NCBI RefSeq assembly: GCF_040183065.1
Contig: NC_091120.1
Location: 16,758,708 to 16,822,707 of the forward strand
Reading direction: 5' to 3'
Length of the DNA: 64,000 nt
Origin: Periplaneta americana
Taxonomy: Eukaryota > Arthropoda > Insecta > Blattodea > Blattidae
Part shown: positions 26,101-36,049 of the stretch, one piece after another
Numbering within the stretch: the stretch's first letter is position 1
Layout of the letters: the number at the start of each line of letters is the position of its first letter
The notes under the pieces: model-generated
Database searches by the model: none
What the model was told of the DNA's origin: nothing
Seen by the model: the letters and a program-made list of their open reading frames with translations, nothing else
Made by a program: the position numbers and the translations under genes

Positions 26101-28900
26101 CTGTTTTGGAAGGGCAAAATGACCATTTTTTGAAATTTTGCCGGCCTCTCCCGTCCAAACGCAGGAGGATAGAGAGTTGTCCTTTATACTGGAGATAGAG
26201 TTCGACGAGCTGTATTCAACGCACTCATCGGCTTTGTTGTCACTACACGTAGTGCGGAGTTATGGCGGCAAGAAGGTCGGCGGAAGGGTGGTCTAAACCC
26301 TTCCCCTTTTTTTCTCGAAAATCAGAAAGTGTTCGCGATTGCCATTTTGATGCTATCGTGTAAGAAGCAAGTCAAGGGGGTATACAGGGCCGCGTCCCGT
26401 TCCTCGGTATTGCCATTATTTCAGGAATTAGAGACTCAAATATTTCAGGTACCCAAAAATTAAGGCTAGAAAAAAGTGCGGCGGATTTGCCGGATATTAG
26501 CGGTGATTACTAGATAAGGTGCGAGGATGCTACAGTTAAAAGGGCGGGCCTCTGAGTCGCTTCGTTCTCCTTGTGTAGAAAAAAGTCTGTTTTGGAAGGG
26601 CAAAATGTCCATTTTTTGAAATTTTGCCGGCCTCTCCCGTCCAAACGCAAGAGGATAGAGAGTTGTCCTTTATACTGGAGATAGAGTTCGACGAGCTGTA
26701 TTCAACGCACTCATCGGCTTTGTTGTCACTACACGTAGTGCGGAGTTATGGCGGCAAGAAGGTCGGCGGAAGGGTGGTCTAAACCCTTCCCCTTTTTTTC
26801 TCGAAAATCAGAAAGTGTTCGCGATTGCCATTTTGATGCTATCGTGTAAGAAGCAAGTCAAGGGGGTATACAGGGCCGCGTCCCGTTCCTCGGTATTGCC
26901 ATTATTTCAGGAATTAGAGACTCAAATATTTCAGGTACCCAAAAATTAAGGCTAGAAAAAAGTGCGGCGGATTTGCCGGATATTAGCGGTGATTACTAGA
27001 TAAGGTGCGAGGATGCTACAGTTAAAAGGGCGGGCCTCTGAGTCGCTTCGTTCTCCTTGTGTAGAAAAAAGTCTGTTTTGGAAGGGCAAAATGTCCATTT
27101 TTTGAAATTTTGCCGGCCTCTCCCGTCCAAACGCAAGAGGATAGAGAGTTGTCCTTTATACTGGAGATAGAGTTCGACGAGCTGTATTCAACGCACTCAT
27201 CGGCTTTGTTGTCACTACACGTAGTGCGGAGATATGGCGGCAAGAAGGTCTTCGGAAGGGTGGTCTAAACCCTTCCCCTTTTTTTTCGAAAATCAGAAAG
27301 TGTTCGCGATTGCCATTTTGATGCTATCGTGTAAGAAGCAAGTCAAGGGGGTATACAGGGCCGCATCCCGTTCCTCGGTATGGCCATTATTTCAGGAATT
27401 AGAGACTCAAATATTTCAGGTACCCAAAAATTAAGGCTAGAAAAAAGTGCGGCGGATTTGCCGGATATTAGCGGTGATTACTAGATAAGTTGCGAGGATG
27501 CTACAGTTAAAAGGGCGGGCCTCTGAGTCGTTTCGTTCTCCTTGTGTAGAAAAAAGTGTGTTTTGGAAGGGCAAAATGACCATTTTTTGAAATTTTGCCG
27601 GCCTCTCCCGTCCAAACGCAGGAGGATAGAGAGTTGTCCTTTATACTGGAGATAGAGTTCGACGAGCTGTATTCAACGCACTCATCGGCTTTGTTGTCAC
27701 TACACGTAGTGCGGAGTTATGGCGGCAAGAAGGTCGGCGGAAGGGTGGTCTAAACCCTTCCCCTTTTTTTCTCGAAAATCAGAAAGAGTTCGCGATTGCC
27801 ATTTTGATGCTATCGTAAAGAAGCAAGTCAAGGGGGTATACAGGGCCGCGTCCCGTTCCTCGGTATGGCCATTATTTCAGGAATTAGAGACTCAAATATT
27901 TCAGGTACCCAAAAATTAAGGCTAGAAAAAAGTGCGGCGCATTTGCCGGATATTAGCGGTGATTACTAGATAAGGTGCGAGGATGCTACAGTTAAAAGGG
28001 CGGGCCTCTGAGTCGCTTCGTTCTCCTTGTGTAGAAAAAAGTCTGTTTTGGAAGGGCAAAATGACCATTTTTTGAAATTTTGCCGGCCTCTCCCGTCCAA
28101 ACGCAGGAGGATGGAGAGTTGTCCTTTATACTGGAGATAGAGTTCGACGAGCTGTATTCAACGCACTCATCGGCTTTGTTGTCACTACACGTAGTGCGGA
28201 GTTATGGCTGCAAGAAGGTCGGCGGAAGGGTGGTCTAAACCCATCCCCTTTTATTCTCGAAAATCAGAAAGTGTTCGTGATTGCCATTTTGATGCTATCG
28301 TGTAAGAAGCAAGTCAAGGGGGAATACAGGGCCGCATCCCGTTCCTCGGTATGGCCATTATTTCAGGAATTAGAGACTCAAATATTTCAGGTACCCAAAA
28401 ATTAAGGCTAGAAAATAGTGCGGCGGATTTGCCGGATATTAGCGGTGATTACTAGATAAGGTGCGAGGATGCTACAGTTAAAAGGGCGGGCCTCTGAGTC
28501 GCTTCGTTCTCCTTGTGTAGAAAAAAGTCTGTTTTGGAAGGGCAAAATGACCATTTTTTGAAATTTTGCCGGCCTCTCCCGTCCAAACGCAAGAGGATAG
28601 AGAGTTGTCCTTTATACTGGAGATAGAGTTCGACGAGCTGTATTCAACGCACTCTTCGGCTTTGTTGTCACTACACGTAGTGCGGAGTTATGGCGGCAAG
28701 AAGGTCGGCGGAAGGGTGGTCTAAACCCTTCCCCTTTTTTTCTCGAAAATCAGAAAGTGTTGGCGATTGCCATTTTGATGCTATCGTGTAAGAAGCAAGT
28801 CAAGGGGGTATACAATGCCGCATCCCGTTCCTCGGTATGGCCATTATTTCAGGAATTAGAGACTCAAATATTTCAGGTACCCAAAAATTAAGGCTAGAAA
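20140..28900 (+). repeat. Higher-order repeat Y: 7 monomers, 3,402-bp unit, about 2.5 copies
   Basis: Diagnostic variants AAAATGTCCATT, GGAGATATGGCGG and AAGGTCTTCGG recur 3,402 bp apart (near 20,430, 23,830 and 27,230), and a second set does so near 21,890 and 25,290. Within the unit the same variant monomer appears twice, 1,458 bp (three monomers) apart, so the 7-mer contains an older 3-monomer duplication. Other markers that keep the phase are GTCGTATAAG-type changes (22,468 and 24,412), CCCATCCCCTTTTATTC (22,897 and 24,841; also 28,240) and GGATGGAGAG. The third copy is partial and has picked up private changes such as ATCGTAAAGAAGC near 27,812. Confidence 0.8.
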
Positions 28901-29110
28901 AAATGCGGCGGATTTGCCGGATATTAGCGGTGATTACTAGATAAGGTGCGAGGATGCTACAGTTAAAAGGGCGGGCCTCTGAGTCGCTTCGTTCTCCTTG
29001 TGTAGAAAAAAGTCTGTTTTGGAAGGGCAAAATGACCATTTTTTGAAATTTTGCCGGCCTCTCCCGTCCAAACGCAGGAGGATAGAGAGTTGTCCTTTAT
29101 ACTGGAGATA

Positions 29111-30308
29111 GAGGTCGACGAGCTGTATTCAACGCACTCATCGGCTTTGTTGTGACCACAAGTACTGCGGAGTTATGGCCGCCAGGACGTCGGCAGAAGG
29201 GTGGTTTAAACCCTTCCCCTTTTTTTTTTTCTCGAAAATCAGAAAGTGTTCGCGATTGCCAATTCGATGCTATCGTGTAAGAAGTAAGTCAAGGTGGAAT
29301 ACAGGGCCGCATCCCGTTCCTCGTTATGGCCATTATTTCCGGAATTAGAGGCTGAAATATTTCAGGTACCCAAAAATTAAGGCTAGAAAAAAGTGCGGCG
29401 GATTTGCCGGATTTTTGCGGTGTTTACTGGCGAAGATGCGTGGATGCTACAGTTAAAAGGGCGGGCCTCTGAGCCGCTGTTTTCCTTGTGTAGAGAAAAG
29501 TCTGTTTTGGAAGGTCAAAATGACCATTTTTGGAAATTTTGCCGGCCTCTCCCGTCCAAACGCAGGGGGATAGAAAGTTGTCCTTTATACTGGAGATAGA
29601 GTTCGACGAGCTGTATTCAACGCACTCATCTTCTTTGTTGTGACCACAAGTACTGCGGAGTTATGGCCGCCAGAACGTCGGCGGAAGGGTGGTTTAAATC
29701 CTTCTCCTTTGTTTCTCGAAAATCAGAAAGTGTTCGCGATTGCCAATTCGATGCTATCGTGTAAGAAGTAAGTCAAGGTGGAATACAGGGCCGCATCCCG
29801 TTCCTCGTTATGGCCATTATTTCCGGAATTAGAGACTGAAATATTTCAGGTACCCAAAAATTAAAGCTAGAAACAAGTGCGGCGGATTTGCCGGATTTTT
29901 GCGGTGATTACTGGCGAAGATGCGGGGATGCTACAGTTAAAAGGGCGGGCCTCTGAGCCGCTTCGTTTTCCTTGTGTAGAGAAAAGTCTGTTTTGAAGGT
30001 CAAAATGACCATTTTTGGAAATTTTGCCGGCCTCTCCCGTCCAAACGCAGGGGGTAGAGAGTTGTCCTTTATACTGGAGATAGAGGTCGACGAGCTATAT
30101 TCAACGCACTCATCGGCTTTGTTGTGACCACAAGTACTGGGGAGTTATGGCCGCCAGAATGTCGGCGGAAGGGTGGTTTAAACCCTTCCCCTTTTTTTCT
30201 CGAAAATCAGAAAGTGTTCGCGATTGCCAATTCGATGCAATCGTGTAAGAAGTAAGTCAAGGTGGAATACAGGGCCGCATCCCGTTCCTCGTTATGGCCA
30301 TTATTTCC
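29111..30308 (+). repeat. 486-bp satellite, diverged subfamily B, inner edge of left array
   Basis: The last ~2.5 monomers before the unique sequence belong to a distinct subfamily. Diagnostic changes are GTGACCACAAGTACTGCGG in place of GTCACTACACGTAGTGCGG, CCAATTCGATGC in place of CCATTTTGATGC, GTAAGTCAAGGTGG, TATTTCCGGAATTAG, GATTACTGGCGAAGATGCG and GAGAAAAGTCTG. Copies differ from one another more than the A monomers do, as expected for array edges that escape homogenisation. The A-to-B switch lies around 29,110, between GGAGATAG and GAGGTCGAC. Confidence 0.85.
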
Positions 30309-30327
30309 GGAAATAATGGCCATATCG
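30290..30327. repeat. Palindromic junction where satellite orientation flips (left)
   Basis: The sequence ATGGCCATTATTTCC is followed directly by its reverse complement GGAAATAATGGCCAT, with the axis between 30,308 and 30,309. The pairing extends further outward with one mismatch (CGTTATGG against CCATATCG). To the left lies the + oriented array; to the right lies a - oriented, strongly diverged monomer. The same junction is present at 53,000/53,001. Confidence 0.9.
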
Positions 30328-30750
30328 AGGAACGGAATGTATTCTGTTCCCCCTTGACTTACTTCGGACACGATACCATGAAAATGGGAATCTCGAACAC
30401 AAACTGATTATCGAGAAAAAACACCAAGGCTTATAAACTTCTATTGCGCATACATTCTCGGCGCCTTATCTCCGCCGTATACGTAGTGACAAGAAATCTG
30501 ATAAATGCAGCGAATAGATCTTCACGAAGTCTATCTTTAGTATAAGAGACAACTCTCTGTCCCAAGGCATATGGACGGTAGGGACCGTGATATTTAAAAA
30601 AAGTGGTCATTTTGGGCTTCCAAAAACAGAATTTTCTCTACACGAGTAGAACGAAGGTGCTCAGAGACCCGCGCTTTTCACTGTAGCATCCCCGCATATT
30701 CACTAATATTCACGAATAAAATCGATCAAATCCCTTGCACTTTTTCGTAG
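30309..30750 (-). repeat. Single inverted, highly diverged satellite monomer (left)
   Basis: Read on the - strand, this stretch follows the 486-bp monomer in order: GAGGAACGG, TTGACTTAC, ACACGATA, CGAACAC, GATTATCGAGAAAAA, a diverged centre, AGTATAAGAGACAACTCTCTGTCC, GTGGTCATTTTGGGCTTCC, TTCTCTACAC, AACGAAGG, CTGTAGCATCC and CACTTTTTC. It is far more diverged than any other copy in the window, and the GGAAGGGT hairpin and C/T tract are not preserved. It ends around 30,750 in AT-rich unique sequence. It is probably an old edge copy trapped when the array inverted. Confidence 0.8.
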
Positions 30751-31349
30751 GCTCGTGCTTTTCAGCTGTGCATTTTTTATTCCTTGCAGTGATATAATTC
30801 CTCTTGAAACTGATTGTTGTTTGCCATTAGGTATGCATCGACTTATGAAACGTGAGATTTTTTCAAAATTTTGGCATTTAGTGGTTTTTTGTCTCATCTG
30901 GAAGCTCATTTTTTTATATTTTTTAAAAAATATGTAATTTTTACTCATTATCTAAATAGTCTCGTAATTATTTGGACATTTTTGTAGTAATAATCGCATT
31001 GTACTTTGGATACCTTACACCATCTGCAGTGTCTGTTTCTCGTATTTCACATTTTCTGACATTTATTATCCTTGCAACGGACGAAATATAGATTTAAAAT
31101 TGGGCAAAAAACTTCACTGAGATACCAAGTCCAAGTTCAAAATTGTGGCTATGTTTATTTTAAATTGAATGTAGTTATTGAATTCCATGATTGTACTGAT
31201 ATAAATGTGGGATATGTTATGAATATTTTTCCTTTGGCATTCTTCATTTGTTTTGCCTTGTTTATGTATTTCATGATGTCTTTGTTGCATTGTTGATTTG
31301 AAACATAGAGATATTAGAGCTGTAACATTGCTTTTGCTTATGTTTGCAG
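30751..31349. other. AT-rich low-copy sequence (left)
   Basis: AT-rich sequence with no recognisable gene. Frames of up to 81 codons are present but have no supporting features. The last ~35 bases look like the 3' end of an intron: a possible branch site CTGTAAC near 31,320, then a pyrimidine-rich run TTGCTTTTGCTTATGTTTGC, then AG at 31,348-31,349. The right-arm counterpart has about 20 extra bases here (around 52,136-52,156). Confidence 0.6.
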
Positions 31350-31454
31350 GCTGATTCCTCGGGTAGATGGCAGTATGTCGCTGGAGTGCCTGACAGTGAT
31401 GTTCCCTTCATGTCGCAGACTGGTGTGGTCATATTGGCAGCACTGTCCTCGTGA
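31350..31454 (+). pseudogene. Exon-like segment of 34 codons after a strong splice acceptor (left)
   Basis: Directly after a pyrimidine tract and TTTGCAG, an open frame of 34 codons begins in phase (ADSSGRWQYVAG and so on) and closes with TGA at 31,452-31,454. Base composition jumps from AT-rich to about 50% GC at the putative splice site and falls again after the stop, as at a real terminal exon. I do not recognise the peptide, and I see no upstream exon in the ~600 bp of unique sequence nor a clear AATAAA shortly after the stop. It is most likely a captured 3'-terminal exon or pseudogene fragment; a chance open frame is the alternative. The right arm carries the same segment at 51,835-51,939. 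Confidence 0.35.
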
Positions 31455-32654
31455 CATGCTACAGCTGGACACGTAAAGAGTTGCAATGTGAGGAGAAGGG
31501 AAGTTTGAAATAATGAGTGGTTTAGTTAAATAATACCAGTTTATTTCATGAAATGTATTAAACAGCTTAATTGCACTATAAATACGTGTGTGTGTAATAT
31601 GTATAAAGGAATAGAGGAGAAATAATTCTTAACTATAAGAGACATACTGTAAATTGCATAAAGGCTAATTTCATTGTCAATGATTTTCAGTACCCAACAT
31701 ATTACAACTGTTAATAGGATGCTCACAGTATAAAATGTTGACGTCATTATGTCTAGTGTTTCGTAAAGAGAAGGTGTTGAAGGAATAGATTATGGAGACG
31801 CAATGTGTAATGAATAACCCTCACTGTAGTGACTACAACATTACATGAGTGGCGTTATAAGCAATGTAGAAACAGGATATATTTATGAAGTATATTGTAT
31901 AATGTTGATGATAATTTTTAAATATACATTTGAATATAAATGTTGACTACGCCTGTATACTTTGTATTTTATGACAGTAAAGTAATGTCAGTATGAACAA
32001 AGCGACATGAAGCAGGAATGCTTCCCTTGGACTCTTTGCTTGGAAGCGATCTGCACTTTATACTTAACTAGTGAGCTAACATAACATGCATATACGTCAT
32101 TGAGTTCATACCTTACATTGCAATTGAGGCTAACTACACATGTGTATGACTAGATTTCAGTCTGGTGTGAATAGGACTTAACACGTCCAGCGCCTGAGTG
32201 GTCCCTAGGGTCTGCTATCTATATTTTTTGTGCGTGAAGGCAGTCCTTATGGCTGTCAGCATCCCACTTTATTTCGCGAGCTCTACAGATCTCCTGACGG
32301 CTGTAGTACCTATTGAATATGGATCAGACCGCTGTGGCCCTTGTCTATCGTTGGGGTTTGGATGGGGTTTATTATAGAATCATAAATCTAAACATAATAA
32401 GATGCATATCACTATGAATGCAACATTTTATTTTGATCATTATTTTGTAATGAACTTACAGTAACATTGATACTAACGATTGAACATTGCACCGTACTCT
32501 CTTGCTTTAAAATATTCGAAATGCAGTTTGAAGTTACGGAAAAATTACATTATCGAACTTTGTTTGAATCAGAGTACTTCACATTAGATTTTGTTTGACA
32601 AATAATATAACAAAATACAGTACTGAAACCTGTCTGAAAAATATTTATTCTCAA
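31455..32654. other. AT-rich low-copy sequence (left)
   Basis: About 1.2 kb without a recognisable gene. It contains a short GTGTGTGT run near 31,588, a small inverted repeat TGTAGTGACTACA near 31,824, and a more GC-rich 32,160-32,360 stretch that could be an old transposon fragment, though I cannot name it. Differences from the right arm seen by eye include T/G at 31,720 (right 51,569), T/C at 32,335 (right 50,954, a CpG/TpG difference) and C/T at 32,492 (right 50,797). Confidence 0.6.
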
Positions 32655-33290
32655 TTCACTCTAGTCACACCCAGGTCACTCTTAACTCGCTCTCGCGTTA
32701 ATCCTAAACACTTGCAAGTCACTCCCAAATCACTCTTAAGTCACTTTCCATTCATTGTCGAGTCGATCTTAAGTCACACCTAAGTCTCTCCGTATTCACT
32801 CTTTAGTCACTCCCTATCACTCTCGGTTCCCTCTTAAGTCACTCAAAAGTCATTCTCGATTTGCACATGAATCGCTCTAGATATACTCCATAGTCAATCT
32901 CGATTCACTCCGAAGTCAGTGCCTAGTCACTCCCAAATATTTATGTCACTCCTAAGTCATTCTTAATACACTCTCGATAAGTCCAAAGTCAATTTTAAAA
33001 CTCTCATAAATCAGTTAACACACACATGACTCGATTCACTCTTACCTAACTTACTATGAAGTCACTCTCGATTTTCTCCCTAGTCACTCTTCATTCACTC
33101 CGAAGTCAATCTCGATTCATTCCCAAATCACTTCCAAATTAATCTTACAACACTCCCAAGTCACACTTTAAAAAGTCAGTTTTGAGTCACTCTTAAGTCA
33201 CTCTCGATTCACACTCAAGTTACTCCCAAATCACTCCTGTCAGTCCTAAGTCAATGTTAAACACTCCCACGTCACTCAAAAAATCACTCC
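32655..33290 (+). repeat. Degenerate AGTCACTC minisatellite (left)
   Basis: About 640 bp of loosely repeated 10-11-bp units around AGTCACTCYYA, alternating AAGTCACTC, AAATCACTC and CTCGATTCACTC. The composite unit CTCTTAAGTCACTCTCGATT recurs irregularly. Strong degeneration points to an old array. The frame covering its start is a repeat by-product. Confidence 0.85.
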
Positions 33291-33349
33291 TCATTTCGGA
33301 GTGTCCAGATAAGGAAGACTTTTTGTTGGAATATACTTGTCCACCAATC

Positions 33350-33605
33350 CTAGTAAATTGAATATATTTATAACGCTAAAGAACGAAGAGAGAATGTAAA
33401 TGATTACTTGAATATTATTTATACAGTTAAAGAACGATAACAGAATATAAATAACGTGAATATTATTTATATTGCTAAAGAACGAAAATAGAATACAAAA
33501 AATTATAAATTGAGTATTAATTATATCGCTTACAGAACGTGAACAGAATATGATTGATCATTTGAATATTATTTATATCGCTGAAGAACGATTAAAAAAT
33601 AAAAT
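33350..33605 (+). repeat. AT-rich ~60-bp tandem repeat, about 4-5 copies (left)
   Basis: Repeated block GAATATTATTTATA-CGCTAAAGAACGA-AACAGAATATAAAT with a period near 58-60 bp. The AAGAACGA (or CAGAACGT) core recurs near 33,379, 33,429, 33,478, 33,534 and 33,583. It abuts the tRNA-like segment and ends in an A/T run (TTAAAAAATAAAATGAAAA), so it may be the expanded tail of that SINE; this is inference. Confidence 0.75.
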
Positions 33606-33609
33606 GAAA

Positions 33610-33685
33610 ACTTGAACAAGGCCCGAACTCAGAACCTTCGATTCATTGAGCAAGCACTCTACAGCTGGTTTATGAGACGCAGATA
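33610..33685 (-). mobile_element. tRNA-like SINE remnant (left)
   Basis: On the - strand: AGCTGTAGAGTGCTTGCT resembles a tRNA D-arm/A-box region, followed by an anticodon-arm-like stretch and GGTTCTGAGTTCGGGCC, which resembles a T-arm/B-box. Next comes TTGTTCAAG and then an A/T tail with tandem repeats. The fit to the A-box and B-box consensus is partial and no cloverleaf acceptor stem is intact, so this is not a functional tRNA gene. A decayed tRNA-derived SINE is the best reading; chance similarity cannot be excluded. Confidence 0.45.
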
Positions 33686-33689
33686 TGAA

Positions 33690-34224
33690 TTAGTACCATA
33701 GTTCCGGAACTGCTTCAACAAGAACATGCATTGTGTAACATCGCCATGGATGAATAGAAAATAGGATGCGAAACTACGTTCAGCATTATCTGACGGAAGG
33801 GGGTTCAAATAAGATGATCAGCGCACGACGTCGTGGGTGGTGAACATTAGAACTACGTGTTGGAGAGATTACCCGGAGTTCTCTAATTATCCGTTCCTGT
33901 TGGCTCCGGTAAGAATTTTCAGTGGAAGATGCTGTGAGGAATAAAAATGCAAATGTTTCCTTTCAAATTGGGTTGGGAATATCGATGAGAAATATTTTTC
34001 TACATAGTTTAACATTTTCGTCACCAGGTGCTCTGCTAAATGCATAGAGTAATTAGTTTTTGTTTTCGCTACTTGGTGCGCTGCTAGATGTAAAAAGTTC
34101 TAGTCCGTCCAACAGATGGCAACAAGATCAGTTCCTACATTAGCGTCTCAAGCATGTGTTACGGAACACTGAGTAAGTTACGCATCGTATTACAATTCAT
34201 CCATGACATCGCCGCGACCCGAAG
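33690..34224. other. Low-copy sequence with a 12-bp perfect palindrome (left)
   Basis: No gene seen. CACGACGTCGTG at 33,824-33,835 is a perfect palindrome. A ~29-bp motif (CACCAGGTGCTCTGCTAAATG at 34,022, then TACTTGGTGCGCTGCTAGATG at 34,071) occurs twice about 49 bp apart. The stretch may hold transposon debris linked to the adjacent SINE remnant. Confidence 0.55.
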
Positions 34225-34440
34225 TGGACTATGAAAATATTCCCGTCGTCGTCGACTTCGTCCCGTCTAATTTCGTCTAGGTGGCATTATCGACTTCGTC
34301 TCTTCGTAGTTGAAAAGTCATCTAGGTCTCGTCGTCTTCCACTTCATCTCGTCATCGTCGTCTACTTCGTCTCGTCGTCGAAATCGTCTCGTCTCCGCCG
34401 TCTTCATGTACTTCCTTTTCGTCGTCGACTTCGGCCAGGA
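34225..34440 (+). repeat. CGTC-rich simple repeat (left)
   Basis: About 215 bp of irregular TCGTC, TTCGTCTC and CGTCGTCGACTTCG units, pyrimidine-rich on the + strand and purine-rich on the other. It leads without a break into the 21-bp minisatellite. The 225- and 177-codon frames that cross it are products of repeat composition and are not treated as genes. Confidence 0.8.
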
Positions 34441-34464
34441 TGCCGGGATCTATGTGCAGGCCTC

Positions 34465-34836
34465 CGCTTTCAGGGTTCCGGGTTCCCGGGAAAACTACTT
34501 TGCGTTCCGGGTCCAAGACTCGCAGACCTGGATAAAGAAAAACCAGTTCCAGTTAGGGCTCTGGGACAACACTGTCTTCCGGGTCCAGGACAGCGAGTTC
34601 CGGGTTCAGGACTCAGGTTACGGGTGGACACCCAAACTCCTGGTTCCGGTTCCCAAACTCCGGGTTCCGGTTCAAAAAATCCGGGTTCCAAAGTACGGGT
34701 TTTGGTTCCCAAATTCCGGGCTCCGGTTCCCAAACTCCGGGTCCCAAACCGAGGGTTGCGGATCCCATATTCCCGGTTCCGGATTCCAAACTCCACGTTC
34801 CGGTTACCATACTCCGGGTTCCGGTTTCCAATCTCG
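34465..34836 (+). repeat. 21-bp GC-rich minisatellite, outer block (left)
   Basis: Degenerate copies of the CCGGGTTCCGGxTCC(C)AAACT unit. Copies are more irregular than in the inner blocks and grade into CGTC repeat on one side and the 56-bp satellite on the other. The same unit continues on the far side of the 56-bp satellite, so that satellite appears to be inserted in, or to have grown within, the 21-bp array. Confidence 0.85.
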
Positions 34837-36045
34837 TATGTAATCCATCCATCAATGGATCACTTATGTAATCCACGTATTTCGATCACATATGTAATCC
34901 ATCCATAATTGGATTACGTATGTAATCAACACAGATTTGGATTACGTATGTAATCCATACATAATTGGATTACACATGTAATACACACAGATTTGGATTA
35001 CGTATGTAATCCATTTATAATTGGATTCCACATGTAATCCATCCATAATTGGATCACATATGTAATCCACACAGATTTGGATTACGTACGTAATCAATCT
35101 ATAATTGGATTACATATGTAATCCACACAGATTTGGATTACGTATGTAATCCATCCATAATTGTAATTGTAATCCACACAGATTTGGATTACGTATGTAA
35201 TCCATCTGTAATTGGATTACATCTGTAATCCATCCATAATTGGATTACATATGTAACCCACACAGATTTGGATTGCGTATGTAATCCATCTATAATTGGA
35301 TTACATATGTCATCGACACAGATTTGGATTGCGTATGTAATCCATCCATAATTGGATTACATATGTAATCCACTCAGATTTGGAGTACGTATGTAATCCA
35401 TCCATAATTGGATTACATATGTAATCCACACAGGTTTGGATTGCACATGTAATCCATCCATAATTGGATTACATATGTAATCCACTCAGATTTTGATTAC
35501 GTATGTAATCCATCCATAATTGGATTACATATGTAATCCACACAGATTTGGATTACGTATGTAATCCATCCATAATTGGATTACATATGTAATCCACACA
35601 GGTTTGGATTGCACATGTAATCCATCCATAAATGGATTACATATGTAATCCACTCAGATTTTGATTACGTATGTAATCCATCTACAATTTATTGGGTTGC
35701 ACATGTAATCCATCCATAATTGGATTACATATGTAACCCACACAGATTTGGATTACGTATGTAATCCATCCATAATTGGATTACATATGTAATCCACTCA
35801 GATTTGGCTTAAGAATGTAATCCATCCACAATTGGATCACATGTAATCCACGTATTTGGATTGCACATGTAATCCTTCCATAATTGGATTACATATCTAA
35901 TCCACACAGATTTGGATGTCATGTAATCCATCCATAATTGGATTACACATGTATTCCACAGATTTGGATTTCATACGTAATCCATCCATAATTGGATCAC
36001 ATATGCAATCCAAGAATATAATCCACACAGAATTTGATTACGTAT
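34837..36045 (+). repeat. 56-bp satellite made of two 28-bp palindromic half-units (left)
   Basis: About 21 copies. Each 56-bp unit has two related 28-bp halves, one centred on TGGATTACATATGTAATCCA (a perfect 20-bp palindrome) and the other on TGGATTACGTATGTAATCCA (palindromic but for one position; some copies read ACGTACGT and are perfect). The half-units are separated by CACAGATT or TCCATAAT. Nearly the whole array can form cruciforms or hairpins. Copies drift towards both ends. The array is about 130 bp shorter than its right-arm partner. Confidence 0.95.
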
Positions 36046-36049
36046 AAAA

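Larger units (their letters stand above)
1..29110 (+). repeat. 486-bp satellite array, subfamily A, left arm
   Basis: About 60 head-to-tail monomers with a period of 485-487 bp: the marker GGATGCTACAGTTAAAAGGG recurs near 391, 878, 1,363 and 1,848 and onward. Each monomer has a KpnI-type GGTACC, a CACTAC-AC-GTAGTG inverted repeat, and a hairpin GGAAGGGT / 7-nt loop / ACCCTTCC followed by a C4T7 tract. Copies differ by only a few substitutions, so the array was homogenised recently. CpG dinucleotides are common. Short open frames of 66-140 codons recur at fixed phase on both strands, but they are by-products of the period and are broken by single-base changes in neighbouring copies. I do not recognise the family. 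Array size and higher-order structure would fit centromeric or heterochromatic satellite, which is inference. Confidence 0.95.

Noticed and set aside
1-30308. CRISPR-like array
   Set aside because: The period is 486 bp with no short repeat/unique spacer alternation, and the setting is eukaryotic satellite DNA.
1-30308. CENP-B-box-like motif in the 486-bp monomer
   Set aside because: The TTCG occurrences checked (TTCGTTCTCC, TTCGACGAGC, TTCGCGATTG) lack the required downstream A and CGGG at the right spacing.
30290-30327. Palindrome as a transposon terminal inverted repeat
   Set aside because: It is the natural product of two satellite monomers meeting head to head at the same monomer position, and I could not identify a target-site duplication.
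31072-31296. 74-codon frame upstream of the exon-like segment as a small membrane protein gene
   Set aside because: AT-rich composition, no supporting signals, and the right-arm copy is disrupted by the ~20-bp insertion.
33610-33685. Functional tRNA gene
   Set aside because: Acceptor stem pairing and full A-box/B-box consensus are missing; it fits a decayed SINE head better.
34837-36045. CRISPR array with palindromic 20-bp repeats
   Set aside because: The spacers are themselves repeated and only ~8 bp long, so this is a tandem satellite.
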